Source: Caldilineaceae bacterium (GTDB lineage Bacteria > Chloroflexota > Anaerolineae > Caldilineales > Caldilineaceae). Taken from it: DNA of 64,000 nucleotides. Location: the NCBI GenBank assembly GCA_026708085.1, contig JAPOVP010000093.1, positions 1-64,000 of the forward strand. The letters are read 5' to 3'. Position numbers and translations under genes: made by a program. The notes below the pieces were generated by a model, which did no database searches, was not told where the DNA came from, and was given only the letters and a program-made list of their open reading frames with translations. Of this stretch, positions 38,948 to 48,249 are shown one piece after another. Position 1 is the stretch's first letter, and each line of letters begins with the position of its first letter.

Positions 38948-39760
38948 TCAACTCTGCCAGCCTAGCTCTTCCAACCTGAGTTTAGATTGGCCGAAGGCTT
39001 CGTCCACCTTGTCTCGAGTCATGACCTCAAGAAGCGAAACGCCATCGTATTCAATCTCCTGCAACTTGCTGGCCACTGCGGCAAAGTCGACATTGCCTTC
39101 GCCTATGGGCGCATGGATATGCTCGCCATAGTTGTCGGAGAGATGCACCAGGGCCAGCCTTTCCTTGGCCTCCTCTAAAGCCGCTATCGGAGATTGGACA
39201 GCATTGACATTGGCTATATCAACACACACGCCAACGGCAGGACTGCCGATCTCCTCTGCCATCTGGGCCGCCTGCGCCCCCGTCTCGATAAAGCCGCGCG
39301 GTACCGTCTCGATAGCAAGCGTGACCCCATAGCGTTCCGCATCTTCTACACAAGCTGAGATAATCTCCTTGGCCAGCGCCCAGGCCGTCTCCATACTCGG
39401 GGCGACCAGACCCTCCCGCCTTCCGGGAAAGATATCAAGGACTTTACCGCCAAGGTCATGAAGCAGTTCGATATTTTCTTTCATCTGCTTCACAACTTCC
39501 TCTCTAATACCCGGATTGAAGGCGACCAGGTTTAATTCCAGCCACGCCGGCTGGCTGGAGAACACGCGCATCCCATAGGATTCAATCTGCCGGCGCAGCG
39601 TTTCTCTAGCTTTAGGATCTAAATCCCTGGGCCAAATGTGGGGTGGGGCGGTCATGACTTCCAGCCACTTGAATTCCAGCGCGGCGAGACGCTCCAAAGT
39701 AGCTTCCCAGGAATGGTCAAACACGTAAGTGTAAGTGCAAGCTCCCAGCCCAAGCGTCAT
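38948..39760 (-). CDS. Sugar phosphate isomerase/epimerase (TIM barrel, IolE/IolH-like)
   Basis: LAIETVPRGFIETGAQAAQMAEEIGSPAVGVCVDIANVNA; GEGNVDFAAVASKLQEIEYDGVSLLEV. Confidence 0.88.
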   Translation of the reverse strand: MTLGLGACTYTYVFDHSWEATLERLAALEFKWLEVMTAPPHIWPRDLDPKARETLRRQIESYGMRVFSSQPAWLELNLVAFNPGIREEVVKQMKENIELLHDLGGKVLDIFPGRREGLVAPSMETAWALAKEIISACVEDAERYGVTLAIETVPRGFIETGAQAAQMAEEIGSPAVGVCVDIANVNAVQSPIAALEEAKERLALVHLSDNYGEHIHAPIGEGNVDFAAVASKLQEIEYDGVSLLEVMTRDKVDEAFGQSKLRLEELGWQS

Positions 39761-39785
39761 TTGTCAGCCTCCTTCATTCAACTGT

Positions 39786-41033
39786 TCAAGACATAACCAC
39801 CATTTGCGGTAGACCGTCAATATGACCCCAGGTGGTTAGAAACTCGCAACCTTCCTCGGTCACCAACACCATGTCCTCCAGGTTCATACTCCACAACTGA
39901 TCCGTATAGACGACCACCTCGATTGTCAGAACCATGCCGGCCTGCAAGGGTGTATGATCTGTCGGCACCAACCAGGGCGGCTCATGGGTATCCACCCCCA
40001 GCCCATGGCCCAACAGGACAACCGTGGGCTGCAACCCTGCATCGGCCAACGGTCTATAGCCAATATGGAAAAGCTTTGCGGCTTCGACGCCGGGTTTGAT
40101 TGCTGCCGCAATCCTACGATAGGACTCCACCATAGCGGCATAAACCCGCTTCATTTCATCGGTCGCTTCGCCAACCACGGCCACCCGGGCTAAGTCGCAA
40201 TGGTAGGGCTTTTCCACGAAACATCCCAGATCGATCCGCCCTACGTCGCCGCGCCACAACAGCTTGTCCCTGGCAATTCCTGTCTCTTTTGGAAGGTAAC
40301 AACCTGACTGAACATACTCATATTCCCACTCCGCACCGTCTTGCCTGGCCTTAGGGCCAAACCCAAGGTGAATAAAGGCATGCTCGGCGCCTTCTTGCTC
40401 ATAGGTTTGCTCGATGGCATCCCACAGTGCTCCCCAACTTACCCCTTCCTGCGCTACGTCGAATGCCGCTTGCATGGCCAGCTCCCCTACCCGGGCCGCC
40501 TTCCTGATCCGCTTGATCTCTTCCTCTGACTTCACCATGCGCAGACGCCAGAACAGGCTGGAAGCATCGACGAAGGTAGCCTGTGGCAAGGCGTCTCTTA
40601 GTTCCTGAAACAAATTGACTGGCGTGTGGTCCAGATCCAGGCCAATCGTCGCGGCAGGCAGCCCGAGTTCGGCTAAAGCTGTCGCCAGACATTCCGCCAG
40701 GGTCGTGTCCTTCTCCAGGTCTGACAGAAAGTGGTAAATCCCTGGGGCGAGAGATTCCAGATGAGGACTGCGCCCGTAGTATCGTTGCTCCTCCATCCAG
40801 TTCGCCACTTTGGCCGCCACATGGGCGATGAAGAGCGAGGCCTGATCAGGATCTTTGGGAAGCGCAGCCAAGACAAAGTTAGGCTCGCCATCGACCAGGA
40901 ATTCAGCGTACTGAGACCGCCCCCAATATCCGCTCATGTAACCCACATTGTGGCTGCCGATTCCCAGGAGTAGGTCCATACCTTGCTGCTCCATGAGCAA
41001 TGTGGCCCGTTGCCGTTCAAAAACAGGCTCCAA
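39786..41033 (-). CDS. M24 family (Xaa-Pro peptidase/creatinase-like) metallopeptidase
   Basis: GDVGRIDLGCFVEKPYHCDLARVAVVG, LGHGLGVDTHEPPWL, AGMVLTIEVVVY. Confidence 0.88.
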   Translation of the reverse strand: MEPVFERQRATLLMEQQGMDLLLGIGSHNVGYMSGYWGRSQYAEFLVDGEPNFVLAALPKDPDQASLFIAHVAAKVANWMEEQRYYGRSPHLESLAPGIYHFLSDLEKDTTLAECLATALAELGLPAATIGLDLDHTPVNLFQELRDALPQATFVDASSLFWRLRMVKSEEEIKRIRKAARVGELAMQAAFDVAQEGVSWGALWDAIEQTYEQEGAEHAFIHLGFGPKARQDGAEWEYEYVQSGCYLPKETGIARDKLLWRGDVGRIDLGCFVEKPYHCDLARVAVVGEATDEMKRVYAAMVESYRRIAAAIKPGVEAAKLFHIGYRPLADAGLQPTVVLLGHGLGVDTHEPPWLVPTDHTPLQAGMVLTIEVVVYTDQLWSMNLEDMVLVTEEGCEFLTTWGHIDGLPQMVVMS

Positions 41034-41068
41034 ATTCCCCTCCTGATCGGGTTCTATAGAGCGTATGT

Positions 41069-42325
41069 TTAAGGCTTTGCCGGCATCGTATAGAAATCTG
41101 GCCCTCTGGCCACGACATTTCTATACTTTTCCAAATCCAGATCCTCGAGCTCGTTCGCATGCTGCCAAATCTTTCGTATTGCCTCGATTATGTCGTCTAT
41201 ATCCGCTTGCGTCCCCAGCAAGACAGCCTGAGGCAAGACAACGGCCTCACTGTAGCTTGCCTGCTCCGTCACTGGCAGACTCAACTGCCGGTATGCCGCG
41301 TCCGAAAACAGGACGGATAAGGGAACCGGCTCATAAACAGGGCTGAACGGGATACCCTCTTCACAAAGGGCGGCTATGAACTGTCCGCGCGATGCTCCCT
41401 GAAAACCCTCGCCATTGTACTTAAATACGTAGGCATAGAACCCCTGCCTGGTTACCCGCGGGTCCTGTCTTAAAGGGCTGATTCCGGGGATCTTGCCTAA
41501 TTCCTTATCCAGATAAAGAGCGTTCTTTTGCCTTTGTACCGTTTGTTCGTCCAGCCGGTTCAATTGAGCCAGCAGGATAGCTGCCTGAAATTCAGTCAGA
41601 CGATAGTTCCGGCCCAGCACCTGCTGGCTTGAGCGATCACCCTTCCGCAACCGACCGGAATTAATGTAGGCATGACAAAGCTCGCTCATTTCCCTGTTGT
41701 TGGTGAGGATCATTCCTCCCTCACCCGAAGTCATGGTCTTAGAGGCCTCGAAACTGAAACAGCCCAGATCGCCAAGGGAGCCAACCCCTTGGCCCCGCCA
41801 GCGGGAACCATGCGTGTGGGCACAGTCTTCTATCACCACCAAATCATGCTTTTGGGCGATATCCAGAATGCGGTCCATATCTGCCAGACAGCCGTACAGA
41901 TGAACAGGAATGACCGCCTTGGTCCGCTCGCTGATCGCCGCCTCGATCTGTTCGGGGGCAATACAGTAGGTATCAGGCTCAATGTCGACAAAGACCGGGG
42001 TCGCATTGACGAATAAGGCCGAACTGGCCGTGGTCAGCCAAGTTAAGGCCGGCACAATAACCTCGTCCCCTGCTCCAACCCCGGCCACTCTTAGAGCCAC
42101 CTCCAGGGCGGCCGTACCATTCATGCACGCCTCTCCATACTTAGCCCCTTGGAACGCGGCGAATTTTGTCTCCAAGGCCCTGACCTTGGTTCCCCGAAAG
42201 ATACTCCACCCACCGCTGCGTACGACCTCGGAGAGTGCCTCTAGCTCCGTGTCATCCCAGACCGGCCAGGCAGGGAAGGGATTGTCCCGAACCGGGTTTC
42301 CACCTGTGATCGCCAACTGTGTCAT
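41069..42325 (-). CDS. DegT/DnrJ/EryC1/StrS family aminotransferase
   Basis: NGTAALEVALRVAGVGAGDEVIVPALTWLTTASSAL, VIEDCAHTHGSRWRGQGVGSLGDLGCFSFEASKTMTSGEGGMI, NYRLTEFQAAILLAQL. Confidence 0.95.
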   Translation of the reverse strand: MTQLAITGGNPVRDNPFPAWPVWDDTELEALSEVVRSGGWSIFRGTKVRALETKFAAFQGAKYGEACMNGTAALEVALRVAGVGAGDEVIVPALTWLTTASSALFVNATPVFVDIEPDTYCIAPEQIEAAISERTKAVIPVHLYGCLADMDRILDIAQKHDLVVIEDCAHTHGSRWRGQGVGSLGDLGCFSFEASKTMTSGEGGMILTNNREMSELCHAYINSGRLRKGDRSSQQVLGRNYRLTEFQAAILLAQLNRLDEQTVQRQKNALYLDKELGKIPGISPLRQDPRVTRQGFYAYVFKYNGEGFQGASRGQFIAALCEEGIPFSPVYEPVPLSVLFSDAAYRQLSLPVTEQASYSEAVVLPQAVLLGTQADIDDIIEAIRKIWQHANELEDLDLEKYRNVVARGPDFYTMPAKP

Positions 42326-42336
42326 CTTTCTTTGCT

Positions 42337-43377
42337 CTATACCTCGACCTCTCGCCCGTCTGCTGCTGCTTCGTATACGGCCCGCATTACCTGCAGATCT
42401 TTCGCAGCATCGATGCCTGAGCTTCGAGGCTCCTGATCCTCAAGGATGCACTGGACAAAATGCTCCAGCTCTGCTTCGTACATATTGACCCGAGGAAAAA
42501 CTGGTTCTCGTAACTCTCGGTATCGTGTAGAAAAGAAGGAGGTCTTGCCAAAATCCAGGGGAATGTGGGGATAGCCTAGCCGGGTCCGGATGTAGCCTTC
42601 CGTACCGGTGATCAGGTGCTCGCGCGTGCCTTCCCCAACACCGCTGATCTGGTGCGTAGCCAGCAGGCCGTTCTCGAATCGCATCACAATGAAAGGTCTA
42701 TGCTCATCAATATCGGCCCAAACGCTCTTGACTTCTCCGAACCAATAACGCAAAAGATTGATGTAGTGAGAACAGGTATCTCGGACCAGGCCAGGAGGAA
42801 TTTCGTCGTCAGGAACATTTGGCCGTTCCCCTTCCGCCCCTGCTAATTCTTTATCGCTGTCCGTCTTGAAGATCAAACCATAATAATCGGCCACATCTAT
42901 TGGCCAGATGTAGATCGAGTTGCAGGTTAAGGGCTGGCCGATGAGTCCTTGGCTCAAGAGTTCTCTCGTCTTATTGCAATCGGAGTCGAAGCGCATCATG
43001 TAGCCCACCATCAGCTTAACGCTCTGGTCGGCGCAACGTTGCACCACTTCTTCACCCGCAGAAGGGGACGTAGCAAGGGGCTTTTCCATGAAAACATGTC
43101 GTCCGGCGATGGCGGCTTGGATAGCGAGGGAAGCGTGAAATGTCTCAGGCGTGAGGATCATAACCGCATCGATCGCCGGATCGTCCAGCATCGCGCCGAC
43201 CGTGGGATAGGCACGTGTGCCGGTTGCTTGGCCCACCATCTCAGCCTGCTCCTTAATCACATCCACCACACCTCGCAACTCGACAATAGGGCGTTGTTGG
43301 TACTGTAATTTCATTAGATTAGGGATGTGTACGCTCTGTGCCACCCCCCCACAGCCGATCAAGCCGATCCCAATCAC
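42337..43377 (-). CDS. Gfo/Idh/MocA family oxidoreductase
   Basis: MIGIGLIGCGGVAQSVHIPNL, HVFMEKPLATSPSAGEEV. Confidence 0.92.
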   Translation of the reverse strand: MIGIGLIGCGGVAQSVHIPNLMKLQYQQRPIVELRGVVDVIKEQAEMVGQATGTRAYPTVGAMLDDPAIDAVMILTPETFHASLAIQAAIAGRHVFMEKPLATSPSAGEEVVQRCADQSVKLMVGYMMRFDSDCNKTRELLSQGLIGQPLTCNSIYIWPIDVADYYGLIFKTDSDKELAGAEGERPNVPDDEIPPGLVRDTCSHYINLLRYWFGEVKSVWADIDEHRPFIVMRFENGLLATHQISGVGEGTREHLITGTEGYIRTRLGYPHIPLDFGKTSFFSTRYRELREPVFPRVNMYEAELEHFVQCILEDQEPRSSGIDAAKDLQVMRAVYEAAADGREVEV

Positions 43378-43427
43378 TGTGTTGATCCCATTCTTCTACA
43401 AATAACAGCCTGCTCTTAGCTTTACTG

Positions 43428-43617
43428 GTGAGAAACCCAAGCGTAAATGTCGGCCTTCCGGTGGCAAGGCAGCTTCAGCTGGTTCAATGGTTCTCTGTCG
43501 CTTACGCTTTCAGGAGAAGCCGGCTTGAGTATAGACAAGCAAGAGATGCTAGCCTTTCATCCCATGGCTCAAGCGTGCTTACTTGTAAGCCTGGGGTATT
43601 TCCCGACTTCTCTCATA
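43428..43617 (-). repeat. Family C remnant copy 5
   Basis: Plus strand tgagaaacccaagcgtaaatgtc...ggagaagccggcttgag...cccgacttctctcat; matches reverse complement of 22970-23118. Confidence 0.5.
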
Positions 43618-43621
43618 ATCT

Positions 43622-45367
43622 CTAATCCAGGTACAATCCCTGTGCATCCCAGGCTCCGTACCTTGGGAGTGGAGCTTCGGGGTCTACAACCACGTCCAGG
43701 ACATAAGGCTGCTGCGCAGCCAGCGCCTCTTTAAGTGCCGATTCTAAGGCGTCGGCTTTTTCTACTCTCTTGGCCCGGACACCATAAGCCTGGGCTAGCT
43801 GCACAAAGTCGGGATTATACGGCTGGTTTGTTTTCTCTACTTTGAACTCGGTGCCGTAGGTGCTGCCGGTGTAGGCCTTCTGAATACCTCTGATCGATAT
43901 GTAACCGTAGTTATTCAAGATGATCCAGATAACCGGAATATCATACTCAACAGCCGCAGCCAGCGTCTGCGGAAAAACGGTGAATCCACCATCGCCCGTA
44001 ATCGCCATAACCGGCTTGTCAGGATAGGCCAGCTTAGCACCCAGAGCAGCCGGTGGACCAAAGCCCATGGTCGCCCAGCCGCCGCCAGATGTAATAAGCG
44101 TCCTGGGTGCATAGCACACCATTTGCGAAGTGGCGATGCTCTTGGACGTACTGGTATCGGTCACCACAATGCCATCCCGGGGCAACAGGTTCCGAACCTC
44201 ATGCATAACGCGCAGCGGATGGATGGGCGTCGTATTGGATGTCAGGCTTTTGGTCGCTTCCTGCCGCCAGTCAGTCATCTCGGCCTGCCGCTCCTTGGCC
44301 CAGGGCGAAACTTCCCGCTGAGGTACGATCTCTTTTGCTGCCGCCAGTACGTCGCTCAGGACCGCCGCGGCATCCCCAACAATCCCTATCTCAACCGGAT
44401 AGTGATTGCCAATTTCGCCGTGCTCGATATCAACCTGAATGAGCTTGGTGGGGGGAATGGCAAATGTGTATTGGGAGTCCCACGAACAGGTGTCATGCTC
44501 GTTAAATCGGGTGCCCAAGGCTAAGATGACATCGGCGTTCAGGGTTGTTCTATTAGCCACCGAGGTTCCGCCAATTCCGGTTACCCCCATCGCCAGAGGG
44601 TCCTGCTCATCAAAAACCCCTTTGCCCATGACGCTGGTCGTCACCGGTATGCTCAGATGATGGGCTAGCTCTGTTAGGGCTTGGCTGGCCTCGGATAACA
44701 GCGTGCCTCCCCCGGCGAAAATGACCGGTCTCTCGGCCTGTACCAATAATTCGGCGGCTTTGGCAATTGGGGCTGCGTCGCCTCTTGCCCCGGAGCCGGT
44801 GGCCATATGCTCCCACAAGTCTGGTATCTCCACGTCGGCCTTTGTGCTCAGGAGATCCATAGGGATGCTGATCAATACCGGCCCAGACCGGCCCGACATA
44901 GCCGTGTTAAAAGCACGTGTCATGACATAGGGCAGCAGGTCGATCCGGTCCACCCGCCAGGCCCGCTTGACGAAAGGACGGTAAATTTCATGCTGAGAGG
45001 CGTCGGTATGCATGCTTAACTCTTGAAAAGACTCCTGGCCATGGCGATACGTCGGCACTTCGCCAGCAATTACGAGCATTGGCGTGCAATCGAGGGCAGC
45101 ATGGGCCACACCGGTGATTGCATTGGTCAGGCCGGGACCAATGTGTGTCATAACCAGGGCCGGTTTATGGCTGGCCTTGAAATAGCAGTCCGCAGCATGA
45201 GAAGCGATAGACTCGTGGCGGGTGCTGATGAATTTTATTTTCGAATCCTCAAGCGCACTAAGGATGGCTGCACCGGTGTGACCACACATTCCAAAGATAT
45301 AGTCCGCGCCCATCTGTTCCAGGCACCTGACCACGATTTCCCCACCTGTCAATGATTCTTTAGTCAT
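43622..45367 (-). CDS. Acetolactate synthase-like TPP-dependent enzyme
   Basis: GMCGHTGAAILSALED, RHESIASHAADCYFKAS, GDGGFTVFPQTLAAAVEYDIPVIWIILNN; start taken at MTKESL inside ORF 43622-45412. Confidence 0.92.
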   Translation of the reverse strand: MTKESLTGGEIVVRCLEQMGADYIFGMCGHTGAAILSALEDSKIKFISTRHESIASHAADCYFKASHKPALVMTHIGPGLTNAITGVAHAALDCTPMLVIAGEVPTYRHGQESFQELSMHTDASQHEIYRPFVKRAWRVDRIDLLPYVMTRAFNTAMSGRSGPVLISIPMDLLSTKADVEIPDLWEHMATGSGARGDAAPIAKAAELLVQAERPVIFAGGGTLLSEASQALTELAHHLSIPVTTSVMGKGVFDEQDPLAMGVTGIGGTSVANRTTLNADVILALGTRFNEHDTCSWDSQYTFAIPPTKLIQVDIEHGEIGNHYPVEIGIVGDAAAVLSDVLAAAKEIVPQREVSPWAKERQAEMTDWRQEATKSLTSNTTPIHPLRVMHEVRNLLPRDGIVVTDTSTSKSIATSQMVCYAPRTLITSGGGWATMGFGPPAALGAKLAYPDKPVMAITGDGGFTVFPQTLAAAVEYDIPVIWIILNNYGYISIRGIQKAYTGSTYGTEFKVEKTNQPYNPDFVQLAQAYGVRAKRVEKADALESALKEALAAQQPYVLDVVVDPEAPLPRYGAWDAQGLYLD

Positions 45368-45386
45368 GCTGTCTCTCCCTTGAAAC

Positions 45387-45599
45387 TCAGGTTGGCCAGC
45401 CCAACTCTTCAAGTGCCGTCTTAGATTCCCGAAAACATCCTACAGTGCCGCCGGGAAAGACAATCTCCAATAGACAAGGGCGCGTGTATCCAATTTCGAG
45501 CAGTTTGTTGCATGTCGCTCCAAAATCAATCGTCCCCTGACCTGACAAACCAAGAATTCTAGTTGAAGACTGGACCATGGAGTCAGCCAACCGTTTCAT
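45387..45599 (-). pseudogene. Truncated C-terminal fragment of a sugar phosphate isomerase/epimerase
   Basis: GQGTIDFGATCNKLLEIGYTRPCLLEI...ESKTALEELGWPT aligns with the end of 38948-39760. Confidence 0.7.
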
Positions 45600-46546
45600 A
45601 CCATTTGTTGAAAGATCGCTCTGGTCTGGGCGATACCATCAGCCAGGGGAGTGATTGGAGCCTGTCCGATGAGCCCGCGTAGCCCCTTGTCGTCTACGTC
45701 TGATGGCGCGGGGATATGCTCCTGGCCATAGGTGATAAGTCCGCGGGCAGATGGGATCTGTCGCTCGATCTCGGCCACGAACTCGGGGATTGAGGCCACT
45801 ATCCCGCGCAAATTAAACGTTGACGCGCCTTTGTGTTCTGCCTTAGCGCAGGCGATGAAGGCTTTAGCAACGTCATCTACAAACTGGGCGTTTATGCGTC
45901 CGCCAAAGTCGATGTGGAACTGCTGTCCCGCTAGCCCCGCCTTAATGGCTACTGTCAGGTCCGCGCTGCGTCCTTGGTCTCGTCCCGGTCCATAGAGTAC
46001 CCCAGGACGTAAGCCGATACTGGATAGTCTCTCATTCAACCAATAGATCCGGGCACTCTCCTCGTTGCACGCCTTGAAAACTCCATAGTAGCTGGCCGGA
46101 AACAGGGGGGCATCATCAGGAATGGGCTTGACCTCATAGGCTTCTTCAGGGCCCATGGCCGCCGATGAACTGGCGTAGACCAACTGCTGCACTTGATCTG
46201 GAAAGCGTCTGGCTGCTTCAAAGACGTTCAAGGTGCCGATAACATTTATTTGAGCGCCCCTTATCGGGTTAGCGTGACAGTCAGGGTGTTGCAGCGCAGC
46301 CAGATGAATAATGCTGGTAATGCCGTTATCCCCAATGACCTGAGTTAGCTGTTCGCCATCGGTTATATCGCCCCGGATAAACGTTATGCTGGCAATCTCC
46401 TCTGGTTTCATCAGTAACGCCATCCGCCTGGGCTCGAGATCCAGATCATATACCAGCGTTGGGTCTCCGGCCTGCACCAGGTTTTTGGCCACCCAGGCCC
46501 CAACACAACCATGACCACCGGTTATCAAAAAACGACGTTGGTTCAT
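45596..46546 (-). CDS. NAD-dependent epimerase/dehydratase
   Basis: FLITGGHGCVGAWVAKNLVQAG, ASSSAAMGPEE, YYGVFKACNEE. Confidence 0.92.
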   Translation of the reverse strand: MNQRRFLITGGHGCVGAWVAKNLVQAGDPTLVYDLDLEPRRMALLMKPEEIASITFIRGDITDGEQLTQVIGDNGITSIIHLAALQHPDCHANPIRGAQINVIGTLNVFEAARRFPDQVQQLVYASSSAAMGPEEAYEVKPIPDDAPLFPASYYGVFKACNEESARIYWLNERLSSIGLRPGVLYGPGRDQGRSADLTVAIKAGLAGQQFHIDFGGRINAQFVDDVAKAFIACAKAEHKGASTFNLRGIVASIPEFVAEIERQIPSARGLITYGQEHIPAPSDVDDKGLRGLIGQAPITPLADGIAQTRAIFQQMV

Positions 46547-47397
46547 TATTCTTCCCGATTCGCAATCAAATATCCCAACTCCTTCGAGATTTCCTGGGCG
46601 GCCTCCTTAACCATGCTTCCGAACTCGGCCATTCTTTCCGGGGTGAACCGCAAAGATAAACCGCTGATCCCGACAGTTCCAACTACCTGCCCGGTATGAT
46701 CTTTGATAACAGCGGAGACCCCGCTAAGGCCGGACAGAGTCTCGCCGATGCTGGATGCATAACCCTGTGTTCGGATCTGACTCAGTTCCTTAAGCAGCGC
46801 CTCTCGGTCCACCGGAGCATCCGTGGCGGGCAGTCGCAGATCTGGATCTTGGAGGATTGTCTTAATCTCGTGCTCCGACAGATTGGCCAAAATGACCTTG
46901 CCGGGTGATCCATAATATAAATGGTACGGCTTCCCGGTCTCGGCTTTATAGCGCAGCGGATTGGTGCCCTCGATCTGATCAACGTATATGCGGCGGTCCT
47001 GGTAGCGGACGGCTAAAGAAACTGTCTCTCCGGACAACTGATGGAGGTCATTCATATAGGGCAGGGCCCGAGATCTGAAGCTCAACTGGTGGAGAAAAGC
47101 TTGAGACAAAATTAGCACAGATGGCCCTAAAGAATATTTGTCAGTTTCCTGATGCTGGATCGCTAAGCCCTTTTCAACGAGAGTGGTCAAATAACGATGA
47201 GCCGCACCTCTACTCAAGTTGAGGTCTTTAGCAAGGTCAGTCACACCAGCTGGAATAGAACGCCTGGCCAAATATAGAAGAACATCAACTGCTCTTTCTA
47301 CTGCAACGACTGTGCGATGCCTCTTGTCCGTCATATTGTTGTTAATACCCAAAAAGTTATGATGAATATCCTCAGCGGCGTCATAAAGTAATAACAA
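46546..47397 (-). CDS. IclR family transcriptional regulator
   Basis: VVAVERAVDVLLYLARRSIPAGVTDLAKDLNLSRGAAHRYLTTLVEKGLA plus IclR effector domain; likely start MTDKRH. Confidence 0.95.
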   Translation of the reverse strand: MLLLYDAAEDIHHNFLGINNNMTDKRHRTVVAVERAVDVLLYLARRSIPAGVTDLAKDLNLSRGAAHRYLTTLVEKGLAIQHQETDKYSLGPSVLILSQAFLHQLSFRSRALPYMNDLHQLSGETVSLAVRYQDRRIYVDQIEGTNPLRYKAETGKPYHLYYGSPGKVILANLSEHEIKTILQDPDLRLPATDAPVDREALLKELSQIRTQGYASSIGETLSGLSGVSAVIKDHTGQVVGTVGISGLSLRFTPERMAEFGSMVKEAAQEISKELGYLIANREE

Positions 47398-47536
47398 TCC
47401 TTACGAAATCTTGTTACTTTGCCAGGCCGCTGAGTATAACGTTCAGTCCAAACAACAAGATAAGCAAAGGCTGCGTCGCCCATTTGCCGGAAGGATGATG
47501 GAACACTGGGTCGCAACAATGGGAATTGGGAGTAGT

Positions 47537-47555
47537 TGCGGAATCTGATTCCGCA
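47537..47555 (-). promoter_or_regulatory. Palindromic operator candidate upstream of iclR
   Basis: TGCGGAATC-T-GATTCCGCA, perfect 9-bp inverted repeat. Confidence 0.75.
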
Positions 47556-47559
47556 AGCC

Positions 47560-47588
47560 ATCGTACTATAGATAGTCTGCCTTGTCAA
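47560..47588 (-). promoter_or_regulatory. Sigma70-type promoter of iclR
   Basis: Minus strand TTGACA (47588-47583) - 17 nt - TACGAT (47565-47560). Confidence 0.7.
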
Positions 47589-47604
47589 ACGGGGTTAATT
47601 TGGG

Positions 47605-48073
47605 GGGTGCATCCCAAAATGGGGGCGGATTTTCCTATATCTCGGGTAGCAACGGATCCGCACCCATCTCGCGATCAACTCTGAGTCAGAGGAAAAGGCA
47701 GTTCTCTCTCTTCACTCCTTTTCTCTCTCTCCTTGCTTTTTTGGGCGGTCGGGCGCAAGCGCCCTCCCTTGTGCGGGGGCTCCGCCCCCGCAACGCCCCC
47801 TCTCCTACAACCTGCCTCGCCGACCTGGTGTCGATATCCGTAATAGGTCTCCAATCGAAGGAGTTTCGCCAAACCACGTCCCGCCAGTCCCATCAACTCT
47901 CTGTAGGTGCCGGCCTTGTGCCTGCCCTCGCGCCCCCTCCAATTAACGGACCCCACGATAGGGCCAGGCCCGGCGCCTGCCCCGCCCCTCTCCAAAAGCC
48001 GGTAAACAAATTCAACCACCGCTGTCATCGATTCCCCGCCAGACTGTTCCCACCCCAAATCTGGGATGCACCC
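47605..48073 (+). repeat. MITE-like repeat, family A, copy 2
   Basis: Inverted ends GGGTGCATCCCAAAATGGGG / CCCCAAATCTGGGATGCACCC; interior shared with copies 1 and 3. Confidence 0.8.
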
Positions 48074-48080
48074 TAATTTG

Positions 48081-48136
48081 GGTCACCCCCGAAGTAACTG
48101 CGGGAAATTGCTAGAAGAAACTAAGCGTGGCATAAC
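48081..48136 (-). repeat. Family B dispersed repeat copy 2
   Basis: Reverse complement of 5260-5318 with few mismatches. Confidence 0.75.
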
Positions 48137-48249
48137 CACTCCATTCTCAATAGGCGCAGGAAAGTTATGCTGGCGAGCGGGTGTCCGTCAATTTTTTGAG
48201 AAAGTGGTGTATGGTGGGTCCCAATGTTTGGACCACGAAACGCGTATAA

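Noticed and set aside
47582-48076. 164-aa ORF with GAGLVPALAPP-like repeats
   Set aside because: Lies wholly in MITE-like copy 2; a similar pseudo-protein appears in copy 1 because the DNA is repeated, not because of coding selection.
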